The notes beneath the pieces were generated by a model. It did not search any database and had not been told where the DNA came from. It saw nothing but the letters and a program-made list of their open reading frames with translations. Below, in pieces: positions 13,130 through 23,998 of a DNA stretch of 64,000 nt; the first letter of the stretch is position 1; every line of letters begins with the position of its first letter. Both the position numbers and the translations under genes were made by a program. Source of the DNA: Lunularia cruciata (lineage: Eukaryota; Streptophyta; Marchantiopsida; Lunulariales; Lunulariaceae); contig OX419761.1 in NCBI GenBank assembly GCA_948567375.1, forward strand, positions 52,888,501-52,952,500. Direction: 5' to 3'.

Positions 13130-13520
13130 ATGAGAATTGAGGTATAAGGTATGAGATGAGTGCAATGTATGAAGTACAAGATGAGTTACGAGGTACAAGT
13201 ACAAGTATTTGGGATGAGGTACAAGATATGAAAGATGAGGTCTGTATATGAGATAAGAGGTATCAAATACAAGTACAAGGTACAAGACAAGGTCTAAGTA
13301 CAAGGTTGGAGACAAGTATGAGTACAATTAGTATGAGTTGGAAACAAGTACAAGGTTAAAAACAAGGTCCGTGACAAGTATGAGTACAATTAGTATGAGG
13401 TTGGAAACAAGGTCCAACATGAGGTCCATGTATGAAGTTAGTGTACAAGGTATGAAATGATGAAGTACAAGTTATGAGTATAAGAGATGAAGTACAAAGT
13501 ATGAGGGATGAGATCCGTGC
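13130..13520. repeat. Degenerate minisatellite of gaggtacaag/tatgag words
   Basis: Imperfect repeats of short words such as gaggtacaag, gtatgag and ggtccatg run through this stretch. A leucine/tyrosine-rich open frame on the minus strand at 13121-13327 is a by-product of the repeat. Confidence 0.8.
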
Positions 13521-13885
13521 TCAAAGTCCATACTATCATAACTTCATATGGTCATAATTTTTGCTATAGACCTCCAAATGCTTTAATTTTGGTATCAATG
13601 GAAAACCTTGAGAAAAAAATAAAGCTCCATTTACAGATGTAACCATATAGATATCAACTCCAATGTGCATGTTGCAAAATTCTTCTTGAGAGAGACTCTT
13701 CCAAGTTGAAGGTTGATGGCGGCAAAGGTTGTAAGGGCCATCCCCTTTGTACCTTGGTGTATAAAAGGATGAAGCTTAATAATAACACACTAAGTGGTTT
13801 CTTACCTAAACATAAAAATATGCTTCTTTCTCCATAATAAAAGTAGAAAAATAGAACAAAATTGCACTCTTGAGAAAAGATAAGG

Positions 13886-14197
13886 CGTCATAATCTTCAA
13901 TCCAACTTCTTCATGAAGCATTTATAAATTTAATTTACTATTGAACCACCATCTACTAGCACATTGGTGAGGGTTATATTCAATCAAACTCAATACAATC
14001 TTCAATGATTTGTTGTAAGAGTCTTATGCTATAGCATCTACCAACCAAACTCCATAGATGACTTTAATTTCCTCTTCTTGCTCCTCTTTGAGCTAAGATT
14101 TCTCCTTTGCTCTCTTTTCTTTTCAATGATATGTTAAAGCAACCAATAATACTACTATGACTCACAATATCATCCACTATATCAGATTGAGGTTTAG
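13886..14197 (-). mobile_element. Decayed G2-type element, protease/gag part left of the G3 insertion
   Basis: Minus-strand similarity to G2 around 19115-19161 and 29231-29480 (protease start and end of gag) is visible, for example the tract around 13888-13980. It ends at the G3 LTR; the continuation is at 38703. The two sides are bounded by tttag and ttgag, a 5-bp duplication with one mismatch. Confidence 0.65.
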
Positions 14198-14942
14198 TGT
14201 AATCCTCTGAGGACAAGAGAAGAGAGAAAACACAGATTTCATACTCAAACATTCGATGCTCCAAGGGAGCACCTTCTCTTTATTATATAGACAAAGAGGA
14301 TCTCCTCCAAGGAAGCTCCACCATAGGATTAGGGACACATATAGGTGACATGTCAGCAAGATCCACCCTTGGATTACTTACTTGGATGGGTGACCTGTCT
14401 GGTCTAGGTCCTATCTGGTTGGTCAAACAAGCTTTGACCGGAGGGAATCTTTTAGGGAATCTTCTTGTAGGAATCTCAAAATCACGTAAGGTACCATTGG
14501 AAAGCTCTCAACAAGACAAAGCAGGGGGAGGGAAGGCCAGGCTTTCCTCCATTGGAGGGGGGGGGGTGGAGAATGTGCACATTTTTGAGGCCTAATTCAT
14601 CCGTTTAGGCCTCCAAAATTGCCTTCAAAAGATTTTAGGCATATTTTGGTTCCTACTCTATTAGTAGAAGTCCCTTTTTGGTGATATCTCTTTTTGATCT
14701 GTTTAGTCCATCATGTGTAACATCCTTCCAGATGTTACCAAACCAATTCTCACCTTTAAATCATATGTCTAGCTATTGGTTCTAAGGTTCTCAAGTCTAT
14801 TTCGGTTTCTGCCCTATTTGTAGAAGTATTCTTTTGGTGATACTTCTATCTGATCTATTTTGACCATCATGTATAACATCATTCTAGATGTTACCAAACC
14901 GAATTTCATATCTAGATCATATGGCTAACCCTTGGTATTACA
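14198..14942 (-). repeat. 3' LTR of G3 (745 bp)
   Basis: It is paired with 37957-38702, with TG/CA ends. On the minus strand it is preceded by a purine tract (aaaaggagggagg) that follows the stop codon of the polyprotein. Confidence 0.94.
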
Positions 14943-15107
14943 GACCTCCCTCCTTTTAAGACGCAACGTCCTCGTTGAGCAATTGTTGCTCAAATGCTTG
15001 CACCAACACCGGTGCATGTGCCAAATTGGCAGCGGGTTCCCATGTTGCTTCATAGAGGGGGTAACCTTTCCATTGTACTAGATAGTCCACCCGCGGATAT
15101 CAAGTAC
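14943..15107 (-). pseudogene. C-terminal half of the G3 chromodomain and polyprotein end
   Basis: On the minus strand this encodes VDYLVQWKGYPLYEATWEP, the classic C-terminal half of a chromodomain, then about 25 residues and a TAA. The N-terminal half (EEYEVEWILQKSMRG) is on the far side of the G2 insertion at about 32995-33045. In an intact copy this module would direct the integrase to chromatin. Insertion of G2 destroyed it. Confidence 0.88.
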
Positions 15108-15798
15108 TGTGAGCCGGCCTGTCTCTCACTCAGGATGAACCTCTGATGGCTATTATGGTAGCGCACCATGGACTAAGAGAGCAAGGAACCCCAACTCCAT
15201 CATACTCATCCAAGGCTAACACTCCAAGACTCAAGACATTGTTCACTAGAGAACTCAATGAGAGAGAGATAGTTGCAAATGAAAGGATGATGAGTACCTC
15301 CTCACCCCTTGTTTATATACTTGTGAAATAGTTACGTACCAAAGTTACTAATTACCGTAGTAACTCAAGTTACTAGACTAAAAGTCAAGTAAAGTGAAAA
15401 AGTAGAAAGGAATATCCATTCACATGGGCATATTCCCCTAAGATGTGGTCTTATCTTGACCCAACCACTAAGTCAAGGATTCCTTCACATGGGCTATTCT
15501 TGGAGTAAAGAAGAATCCAAAACAAAAAGGCTTACGGGCCCAAGAGTTCTCAACTCTTTCCTCAAAGCCAAACACCTAGGAATAATACCAAGTCAACACA
15601 CTAAAATCCAAAATAGTGGTGCTCATCTTTTCTACTTCCTCTAAAGTAAGGTCCCCTCTATCTTAGCTATGACTAACTTTAGCTAACCATGACTAATATA
15701 GAACCATCCTTTATCTCTATATAAATAATATCTCTTAAGTACTTGTAATATCAAGTTAAATATCACAATACCACACACATGCACATATGGGTCTAACA
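15108..15798 (-). repeat. 3' LTR of G2
   Basis: It is paired with 32305-32994. Ends are tgtgagcc and gtctaaca on the + strand. A purine-rich tract (gagggcaaa on the minus strand) lies just inside. Confidence 0.94.
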
Positions 15799-15846
15799 TT
15801 TGCCCTCGGACTAAGTTTTCACTCTGTCCTCAAAGTGAAGGTCTCT

Positions 15847-16737
15847 CTACCTTCTATGGTACATCTTCAACTTATCATGGTTAATCCTATCAAAGTGTCT
15901 TCCTCCCAACTCCTTGAGATCATAGGTGTAATTGCCCCACACCTTCTCTACTATGAAAGGTCCAAAGTACTTAGGCAAAAACTTCTTTTGCACTCTCTTG
16001 AATCGAATGTAATCAAACAACATTACCCAATCACCTTCTTTGAAAGGCTCCACCTTCTTCTTGCCTTGCCTCTTGTCATAGCTCTCCTTTTGTTTCCTTT
16101 GGGCTTGCTCCACTTGAACCATAGCAACTGCTCTTGCCTCTTCCAACTCCATGAGTTGATCCTTCCTTGACTTCTTATCACCTCCTTGTGCTTTCTTCAA
16201 TCTCCTATGAATGCTTTGGAAGGTAGGAAGATCAAAGTGAATAAGTAAGGTAGACTCAATACCATACACTAATTGAAATGGAGAAAATCCGGTGGAAGTC
16301 TTCATGGTTGTCCTATACTCCCACAAAACTGCATGAATCCTCTTGTCCCAATGATGTTTAGCACCCTCCATTTCTGCATCTTTGGCCAACATCATGCATA
16401 AGGTCTGATTGGTTCTCTCTGCCAAGCCATTGGAATTTGGCTTATAGGATGTAGTTACTCTATGTGTGATAGAGAAATGTCGTAGCATGGTTGTAGTAAT
16501 GCTTCCTATAAACTCTCCTCCTCTATCAGAAACTAACTCCAAAGGGCATCCAAACCTAGTGATAATGTGTTCATAAAGAAATCTACCCACTTCATCTTCA
16601 TTCTTGTCCCTCAATGGTCTAGCCTCATCCCACTTGGTAAGGTAATCAGTAACTACCACAATGTACCAATTGTTCCTTGGGGTTCTATTGAGAGGACCTA
16701 CAAAATCAATTCTCCACTTCTCAAAAGGTCCTAGCAA
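15847..16737 (-). pseudogene. G2 integrase catalytic core and C-terminal domain
   Basis: DDE integrase: first Asp in WRIDFVGPLN, second in SDRGGEF, Glu in NGLAERTNQTL, followed by the GPY/F-like module KYFGPFIVEKVWGNYTYDL. It ends in DRINHDKLKMYHRR without a chromodomain, unlike G3 and G4. The core motifs are intact in this 296-residue open frame, but it is separated from the upstream polyprotein by a TAA just before it. Confidence 0.92.
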
Positions 16738-16743
16738 TGGAAT

Positions 16744-17145
16744 TTATCTAAGTGGTGGAGTGGATGTAGACTTTCTAGCAAAAGCTTGACAAACATGAAA
16801 AGTTTTGCAATAATCAAGACAATCCTTGAAAATTTCTCTCCAATGGTAACCTACATCTAGAATCTTGAAAGCAGTCACCTTTCCTGCAAAGTGTCCTCCA
16901 CATACTAAACCTTCATGAAACTCCTTTATGAGTAGGATAGACTCTTCCTTACCCACTGCTCTTCGAAGTAGACCATCTTCTCCTTGGTGAAAAAGAATAT
17001 CCTCCACCATTGTGTAAGGTCTAGATCTTGCTGCAAGGGCCTTCCTCTCCCTAGCATGCATCCCTTCTGGATAGTTACCTCTTGTCACAAAATCCACAAT
17101 CTCCTTGTACTCCATTGGAACCTCTTGAGTGACTGAGATTGTCAT
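16744..17145 (-). pseudogene. G2 integrase N-terminal zinc-binding region
   Basis: The frame carries the HHCC module: HEGLVCGGHFAG supplies the two His, and CKTFHVCQAF the two Cys. It is offset by a frameshift from the RT/RNase H frame that ends at 17142. Confidence 0.88.
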
Positions 17146-18344
17146 GAGCTCCTCATTCGGGAAGAATCATCCACTGGCTCATCTCCATCATGATCATAGC
17201 CTCTAGATAACAAATCAACATTTGCATGTTTCTTTCCTGGCCTATCCTCAATGGTGTAGTCATACTCAGACAAGAGTATCATCCACCTTGCTAGTCTCCC
17301 TTCAACATTAGGCTTGTTGAAGATGTACTTCAAAGCCTTGTGATCCGTGATAATGGTGGCTTTCCCTCCAATCAAGTAGTGTCTAAACTTCTTGAGACCA
17401 AAGATCACTGCCAACCCTTCTCTCTCCGTGATAGAGTAGTTCTTCTCTGCTGAAACCATCTGCCTACTAGCATAAGCTATTGGATGATCATGCCCATCTT
17501 GGTCTAATTGACTAAGAGTGCATCCTATAGCTACATTAGAAGCATTAGTGTAGAGGATGAAAGGCTTACTCCAATCAGGTTTAGCAAGAATTGGAGCTAT
17601 AACAAGGGATTGCTTGAGCTCCTCAAAAGCTTTGAGAGCCTCCTTGTCTTCCAAAATCACCATGTAATCTACACCCTTCTTCATGTAGATGGTCAATGTA
17701 TAAGCCTTGTTGGAAAATGAAAAGATGAACCTCCTATAGTATCCAACCATCCCTAAGAATTGGCGTAACTTTGTCAAGCTTGAAGGGAATGGAAGGTCTA
17801 AGATTTTCCTCACCTTCACAGGATCAACTGCTATTCCATCCTTGGAGATGATGTGCCCCAAAAGTAGACCTTCTTCACATCCAAAAATGCACTTCTCTGG
17901 GTTGAGTGATGCATTTGCCTCATCCAAGCATTGCAAGACTTTGATTAGGTGTTCAAAGTGCTCCTCCTTGCTTCCATAGACACAAAAGTCATCAATGAAG
18001 TCTCTCACAAATTTCCCAATGAAAGGTTCAAATACCTTGTTCATGAACCGTTGGAATGTGGCTGGAGCATTGCAAAGCCCAAAAGGCATGACCTTGAAAG
18101 CATAAGTTCCCCAAGGTGTGGTGAATGTGGTGAGTTGTTGATGCTCTGGTGCAATCTTGATTTGGTTATATCCACTATAACCATCTCCAAAACTGTACCT
18201 CTCATGACCTGCAACCTCCTCCAAGATCTCATCAATGAATGGCAATGGGTAGTAGTCCTTCTTGGTAACAACATTGAGCTTCTTGTAATCCACACATACC
18301 CAAAGCTTGCCATTCTTTTTCTTCACAATGACAATTGGAGACAC
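17142..18344 (-). pseudogene. G2 reverse transcriptase and RNase H
   Basis: The 400-codon open frame encodes the RT palm with PFGLCNAPATFQ and the catalytic FIDD box. It continues through the thumb/connection (GHIISKDGI, FLGMVGYYRRF) into RNase H (LYTNASNVAIGCTLSQ, ITDHKALKYIF). The N-terminal RT residues are in the next frame entry, separated by a single TAG where a TGG is expected (E-W-V). Otherwise this is an intact polymerase. Confidence 0.93.
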
Positions 18345-19161
18345 CTATTCTGAATTCTCTACCTCAAAGATAAATCCAGCCTCCTTGAGCTTATCAATCT
18401 CCTCCTTCACAACCAAAGATATTGGTGGGCTAATGCAACATTGCTTTTGGCGGATTGGTCTTGCATGTGACTCCACCTCTATCTTGTGCTCCTCCAAGGT
18501 GACTTCCTTCAAATCCTTGTAATTGAAAGCAAACACATGGATGAGCTTGCGGAAAATCTCCTCAAATCTCACCTTCTCTTCCTTGGTAACATTTGGACCA
18601 TACTTGAGGGTAGCTAACCTTCTCTCTACCTCCTCAAGTGTCAATGGTGATTTATCTGGGTCCTTCAAAACCTCTAGCTTAGTTGCAAAATACATAGCAC
18701 ACAAAGGATACACATCTGAATCAGATTCAGATTCATCCTTCTTTGTGGAAGTCTCCTCTTCCATGCTTGTGTCCACACCTGAAGTTCCTTCTTCAGAATC
18801 TGATTCCCAATAATCAAAAGATGGTGTATTTGAATGTGAAGTGTTGGTGGTGTTAGTCACAGGAACTGTGACTCTATGGTTTGATGGCCCAATCCTCAAG
18901 TACCCCTTGTGCCATCGATCAGTTGTGCGTGCTGCTCTCAACCATGGCCTCCCAAGAAGTAAGTCATAGCTTGAATCCTTCGAGACTTGGAAAGTCATGA
19001 GATTTTGAACTCCCATAACTGAAACTACCACTTTATCCATCACCCCTATTGGTCAAACTTGTTGCTTGTTTGCCATGCTCACCACAAATGTTGAAGGTCT
19101 TGAGGGTATCATACCCAACTTCTTCATCAACCTTTCTGACATGGCATTTACTGCTGATCCT
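18345..19161 (-). pseudogene. G2 protease C-terminal part and RT N-terminal part
   Basis: On the minus strand this begins at the copy B insertion with SAVNAMSERLMKKLG, directly continuing the protease start LVDGG on the other side of copy B. It then gives YDLLLGRPWLRAA, the usual second protease motif, an acidic linker and the start of RT (PPISLVVKEEIDKLKEAGFI). The perfect fit of the two halves defines the exact ends of copy B. Confidence 0.92.
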
Positions 19162-19610
19162 TGTCACGCCATTTGTAGTTCCGCATCTAGATGCTCGGAC
19201 ACTGGAGTTCCAGTGATGGTAGTTAGAGTTATTCTAGCTGTTGCTCAAGGACTACTTTCCGACGGTTAGATTTTGTGTTCGGGGTACTGACTTCACGGTA
19301 GGGCCTACCGTCACTTTGCACCGTTTGCACCGTTGAGTGTGCCATCAGCGGGACCGTTAGGGTTTCAGGGCTAGCTCGAGTCCAGGGGGTATAGTTTCGA
19401 AGTGAGCTCCAGAGAGCTCACTTCTCTGATGTTGAGCCTTCGAGTTCCTGGCTATGGTGGACAGAGGCCGGCGAGCGTCACCTGGATTCTCTATGCTTGA
19501 GTGGGTGTGGCTTGACTGTAATCAGTGCCCAATTGTTGGCAGTTTATAGAGTGACAGATCAAGTACTGATCTGAGTTGAGTTGAGTTGAGACTGTTAAGC
19601 AATCTGATTA
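19162..19610 (+). repeat. Terminal repeat A1 of copy B (449 bp)
   Basis: It begins tgtcacgccatttgtag and ends ctgatta. It is equal in length to A2 at 28676-29124, with about seven differences, nearly all transitions. There is no B repeat upstream of it; the flank is G2 protease sequence. Confidence 0.95.
19400..19423. other. Perfect 10-bp hairpin with 4-base loop inside repeat A
   Basis: Stem aagtgagctc, loop caga, stem gagctcactt. It is kept in A2 of copy B (loop taga) and in copy C; it is partly decayed in copy A. It may act as an RNA structure in the terminal transcript, for packaging or 3' end formation, but that is inference. Confidence 0.75.
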
Positions 19611-19622
19611 CATCAGAGAAGT
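19611..19622 (+). promoter_or_regulatory. Possible primer-binding site of copy B
   Basis: The sequence catcagagaa lies directly after repeat A1. It shares atcagag with the common initiator-Met primer site tggtatcagagc, but only about eight of twelve bases match. Position is right; identity is weak. Confidence 0.4.
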
Positions 19623-19967
19623 GTAGTCAGGGGGAAATCGGGTGCAGGAACGTTGAGTGTTGGTGGTATCTCCAAGCTCGGTGGATCGTGGTAGCTCGAT
19701 TCAGGTTCTGTGTTTCCCTAATGTGCAGAAGCTCGTGTAGTTGATGCAAATTTGGCAGTTAGGCGGACGGTGTGCGGAAGCGCTGGCCAAATTTTGAGCA
19801 AAGAAGGAGAAATTTTTGAGCAGTGTTGTGATTTTGAGCTCAGGAGGTGAAGGCAGGACCAATTTGCTACGAGTTGGGCTCAGAAAGTGAAATTGAAGGT
19901 GGAGTTGGAAAGCTCTTCTCATGAAATTGTGATTTGGAAAAACCCATTTTGTCAATTTGGCTCGAGT

Positions 19968-20299
19968 GGAAAGTTAGCGGGGGATTTGGCGGACATCCAT
20001 CTTTAGGGTTTACGTCAGATTTTACGTCAGATTTTGGGCCAGAATTGGAGGAGTTTCGCTGTTTGGCCAGATTTGGAGAAGTTTCGCTAGTTTGGAGGAG
20101 TTTCGCAGATTTGGAGAAGTTTTGCCAATTTTGGAAAGTTAGCGGGGGATTTGGCGGACATCCATCTTTAGGGTTTACGTCAGATTTTACGTCAGATTTT
20201 GGGCCAGAATTGGAGGAGTTTCGTTGTTTTGCCAGATTTGGAGAAGTTTTGCTAGTTTGGAGGAGTTTCGCAGATTTGGAGAAGTTTCGCCAATTTTGG
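19968..20299 (+). repeat. Tandem duplication of a 165-bp unit in the leader
   Basis: The unit beginning ggaaagttagcgggggattt at 19968 restarts at 20133. Copy C has a single unit (about 55357-55540), so the duplication is specific to copy B or its close lineage. Confidence 0.93.
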
Positions 20300-20481
20300 A
20301 GGAGGTTCGAAGTGGCAACAAGAAAGGCCTCATTTGGCTGAATTTCGGCGTTTAGAGGCTTTGGGCTATGAGAGGCTACGAAGGCCTAGAAGGGCCAGCA
20401 AGCCAGCTTGTTGGCGTGAGGCTAGCTAGTTTAGTGTAGATCTTGGTCATTGGTTGGCAAAATCTGCCTTTCTTGCTAGAT

Positions 20482-20554
20482 TGTGCGCAACAGGGTTTGA
20501 CCCCTAGATCTCTTGTTCCTAGACTGGTGCCCTAGCCAACTGGTCCACCCTCAC
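20482..20554 (-). other. Antisense tRNA-like sequence (73 nt) in the leader
   Basis: Read on the minus strand, tggaccagttgg fits the Pol III A box at 11 of 12 positions. About 40 bases further, ggtcaaacccc-like sequence fits the B box. Total length and the GTG/CAC ends fit a tRNA, but the anticodon stem pairs poorly, so it is a tRNA relic or SINE head rather than a working tRNA. Copy C has the same at 55722-55794; copy A lacks it. Confidence 0.55.
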
Positions 20555-21041
20555 TTGTTGTCATAGTGACTGTGCCACTGTTATCTATACACATGTAGCT
20601 TTGGCTAGGAGAGGCAGTTTGATCCCATTCTTGGTGATCTTGGTAGCTAAGGACTTAGATACAAACTACTCTTATGTCAAATGCCAAATGGTGGCAGAGT
20701 CAGTCCCGTGTTGTGTTATGAGATGGAGGGTTTTCGTTTAGATTTCTTGTGATTGGATCCCCTCCATTCTCTGCTTCCTGTTTGTGCACCACGTTTGTGT
20801 GAGGTGCCTTGACTTTTGAGCGTTGGTGCTCTGGTGTGCTCTCGGTGGTGAGGCTGGAGTGATGACCAGTCAGACTACCTTTGTTTCTCTCCGGTGAGGC
20901 AGGAAGTGATGACCTGCAGACCGTGAGAGTGCGTGTTATGATGGCAGGTTACAGGTTGCCCTTCCCCTAGTGTAGTTATCTCGGTAGAGTTACATTAGTG
21001 GGTGGTGTTTAGGTGGTGTTGGCACGTGGTGGTGTTGGCAC

Positions 21042-22760
21042 TTGGTGGGGTACTTGCGGTTGCAGTTGGTGGTTTGGGTTTGCTGTTGCAGTTACGTGGT
21101 CACGACGGAGTTCTTTGGAGATTCTAGAGGAGTTAGCCCTGCAGTACGCAGTGGGTTTACTCGGAGTGGTGCTCGGTATCAGCCTGTATCTCAGGTCCCA
21201 GTGAGGGAGGAGATTGGCTCTGAGTTGGAGTTCGACATAGGAGCTGATTCAGTTGAGAGTGCACTTGGTGTGTCCGCACCGTTGTTGTGGGACATGGACG
21301 AGATTTATGGGGCCTCCAAAGGCCCTAGGCGTTACTCTGGTACAGTGGGTACTATTGAGTTGGATGATTTCATCCAGGAGTTCGATAGTTGGTGTGATCT
21401 GCAGCAGATGCGGAACCCGACTTTGTTCACACCCTTCATGGCATGGAAGGGGTTGTTTCAGCACTTGGAGGGTCCACCGATGGACGACTACCATGAGTTC
21501 AGGAGAGCTCATTTGGAGGAGATTGAGTTATGGAGACAGTATTGGTCTCCACACTATGTCTCCATCACTTCAGGTTCGGTGGCCAGGAGTAGGTCGGCTA
21601 TACCTACGAGTTCTAGCTCGAGTAGTGTTGGTGGAGCTAGTGGAGGTGCACTAGCTGGAGATAGTGCTACTACGAGTGGAGGTACCGCTGCAGGAGGTGG
21701 TGTGGTACCGAGGTTTAACCCCATGGTTGAGTTCTTCCTATGTTTGAGGCAGAACTACCAGGGAGTGCGGACTGACAAGCTGAGGAGCTTGCAGGAGTTC
21801 CAGCGGAAGGCTGGAGAGAGCCTACGCGAGGCATACACTCGCATGAGGCGGCTGATCAGTTTCACTCAGGGAGTTACTGAGGCCCAGGCAGTCCAGTTTT
21901 GGTATGGGATACTGGACAGGGAGTTGCGACGTAGAGTTCGTGATGCTACGTTGTTGCAGGCTACTTCGCCCACTTTGGCAGTAGTCTTTGGTTTGGCTGA
22001 GCGTATTGAGCTCAACATGGTGGAGGAGAGAGTGGTGACAGCTGGATTTGGTAGAGAGACCTCATCCACGGTTGTGACTTCTTCTAGAGTGCAGCAGAGT
22101 GCACCACGCCCAGTTGGTTTTTGAGGACAGGGTGGACAGCCCAGATCCTATGGAGCGAGTGGAGGGCCTAGTGGAGTTAGACCCTTACCCTCATTTTCGG
22201 GTCAGCAGCAGCCAGTGAGTGGTGGTGTTGCTTGTTGGACTTGTGGTGGACCTCACCATAGGAGAGAGTGTACTCAGGGCAGCGGACCTGATACCTCTGG
22301 TGCATCACAGCCAGCACAGAGGCAGTGTGAGCATTGCCACAGATTTGGTCACACTAGTGACCGGTGTTTTGACCTACACCCGGAGTTACGGAGTGGTAGG
22401 GCTGCTATGGCAGGTAGTAGAGGAGCTCCAGTTCATGGAGGACGAGGTGGTAAAGGTGGTGGTAGAGGATCTACACCTAGTAGGGATGCAGTACCTGCCC
22501 TTACTTCTGACACAACTTTGGCTACTCGGATTGAGCAGTTGAGCAGAGATTGGCTAGTATGGCTATTGCTCAGAGGAGATCAGATTCGGGTGCTGAGGCT
22601 TCCACCTCATATGCTGGTGATAGAGATGCTTTGGACTTCATGTGCGGAGCAGCACAGGTGGATGCATTTGCAGCAGTGACTAGGAGTGCAGTACGTGCTC
22701 CAGAGCCTAGAGGAGCATCAGTGGAGTTGGACCCACAGAGAGGAGAGGTTGGGAGACAGG
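21042..22760 (+). pseudogene. gag of copy B with two CCHC zinc knuckles
   Basis: Structural protein that would form the particle and bind element RNA. A capsid-like region (SWCDLQQMRNPTLFTPFMAW, then FRRAHLEEIELWRQYW) is followed by a Ser/Gly-rich linker and a second helical part (LRQNYQGVRTDKLRSLQEFQ). Then come knuckles CWTCGGPHHRREC (22233-22271) and CEHCHRFGHTSDRC (22326-22367), and a Gly/Arg-rich tail. Similarity between copies starts at 21042, but the first in-frame ATG is 21294, so the true start is uncertain. Lesions: TGA at 22122 where copy C has CAA, and a one-base deletion near 22543 relative to copy C (63420). Confidence 0.88.
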
Positions 22761-23998
22761 TCAGACTTCCCCAGTCTTTCACGCTATCTGAGGCATTGCA
22801 GACAACATCCATGGTTCCTAGACGTCCCAGTGCAGGTGTGGTAGGTGGTGATGGAGTACCTGATGGAGTACCTGCTAGTCAGCCACCTGCTACTACACAG
22901 ACTGAGTCTAGCATGATGTTGGGGGCGGCTCAGCTGATTATGCGGCATCCTTTATTTTCAGCCAATGACATGTTTACATTGGGAGTTGACCCAGCCCCAG
23001 TGTTCCGGTTGGCTGCCAAGTTGTGTGAGAGTAGGGATGGTGCAGTTCCTACTACTAGAGCAGAGGTGGTTGGTAGTGGAGCTGACTTGGTTGAGGAGCA
23101 TGGGATCCGTTCAGCGACCAGTGGTTTATGGCAGGCAGCAGCGGCTAGACTGGAGGAGTTGCCAGCTAGACCGGCCTTTGAGAGAGCGCGGTTTACACCT
23201 GGTGTTGTCTTATTGGATAACCAGAGGGGGATCTTTTGTTTGGTGGGACCTTCAGGGAAGGTCTATACACCACAGAGAGTCTTGTTAGACTCTGGTGCGC
23301 AGCCCCTTATGTTGGGGAAGGCTGTAGTTGTTGGTCTGGAGTTACGGAAGACCGATGTGGAGAGGTGTCCATTTCAGATCCAGACATCTCTTGGTGGTGG
23401 TTCGACACAGTACATCACACGTGGAGAGCTTGTTGTCCAGGTTCAGCCTGGTCATCCGACTGATAGCTCGGTGGTGAGAGCTCAGGCTATTGCGACGATA
23501 GCTGAGTCATATGATGTGCTAGTTGGAGGAGCAGTGTTATACCCTATGGGTTTCAGTATTGACTATTGGGAGGAGACAGCCTCTTATAGACCTGGTTGGC
23601 AGTCTGGTGAGGGACGAGTATGTCACTTACCAGTACGCTTCAGTAGTGGTAGTCTTGGCTCACTACAGTCCGGGACCATGGCAGCATCAGTTTTGGCTTT
23701 CAGCGGTGCAGTTACTTGGCCTGGTGACTTGTTGGAGGGGAACGCCCATGCAGAGGATACTCCAGTACCAGAGGAGATCACTCGGCTATGGAGTACGAGT
23801 GGGATTGTTCCATCCACCTTGGATGTTTCATTGTGGAGTTCAGAGGAGGCATTGCAGCAGCATGCAGATCAGTTGGTGCAGCAGGCTTGGAGTGGAGCCT
23901 TCGTACCATCAGGGGATGAGTGTGAGGATGAGCCTCCAGAGGTGATTGCTTTGACACCTCTGGATACCACACTCATTGCTTGGCAGTATCCAGTAGAG
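22761..23998 (+). pseudogene. Linker and aspartic protease of copy B
   Basis: This frame is continuous with the methyltransferase. The catalytic triad DSGA is at 23288-23299 inside VLLDSGAQPLMLG. A retropepsin-like body follows, ending in YDVLVGGAVLYPMGFSIDYW, which matches the usual second conserved block. A region of about 215 codons upstream has no recognisable domain, and about 130 codons of linker follow before the methyltransferase. No stop occurs in this stretch. The protease would cut the polyprotein and thereby probably release the methyltransferase. Confidence 0.87.

Larger units (their letters stand above)
19623..21041 (+). other. Untranslated leader of copy B
   Basis: About 1.4 kb lies between the primer-site region and gag. 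It contains a 165-bp tandem duplication (19968-20299) and an antisense tRNA-like segment (20482-20554). An open frame at 19934-20341 exists only because the duplicated unit lacks stops; it is not shared in the same form by copies A and C. There is no ATG in the gag frame between an in-frame TAG at 20985 and the ATG at 21294. Confidence 0.7.

Noticed and set aside
13121-13327. Minus-strand Leu/Tyr-rich open frame
   Set aside because: By-product of the minisatellite.
19934-20341. Open frame with repeated residues in the leader
   Set aside because: It is produced by the 165-bp tandem duplication and has no counterpart in copies A or C.
20482-20554. Functional tRNA gene
   Set aside because: The anticodon stem and the acceptor stem pair poorly, so only a tRNA relic is supported.
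22570-22812. Antisense frame over gag, also at 63456-63698
   Set aside because: Conserved only because the sense strand is conserved; no independent support.
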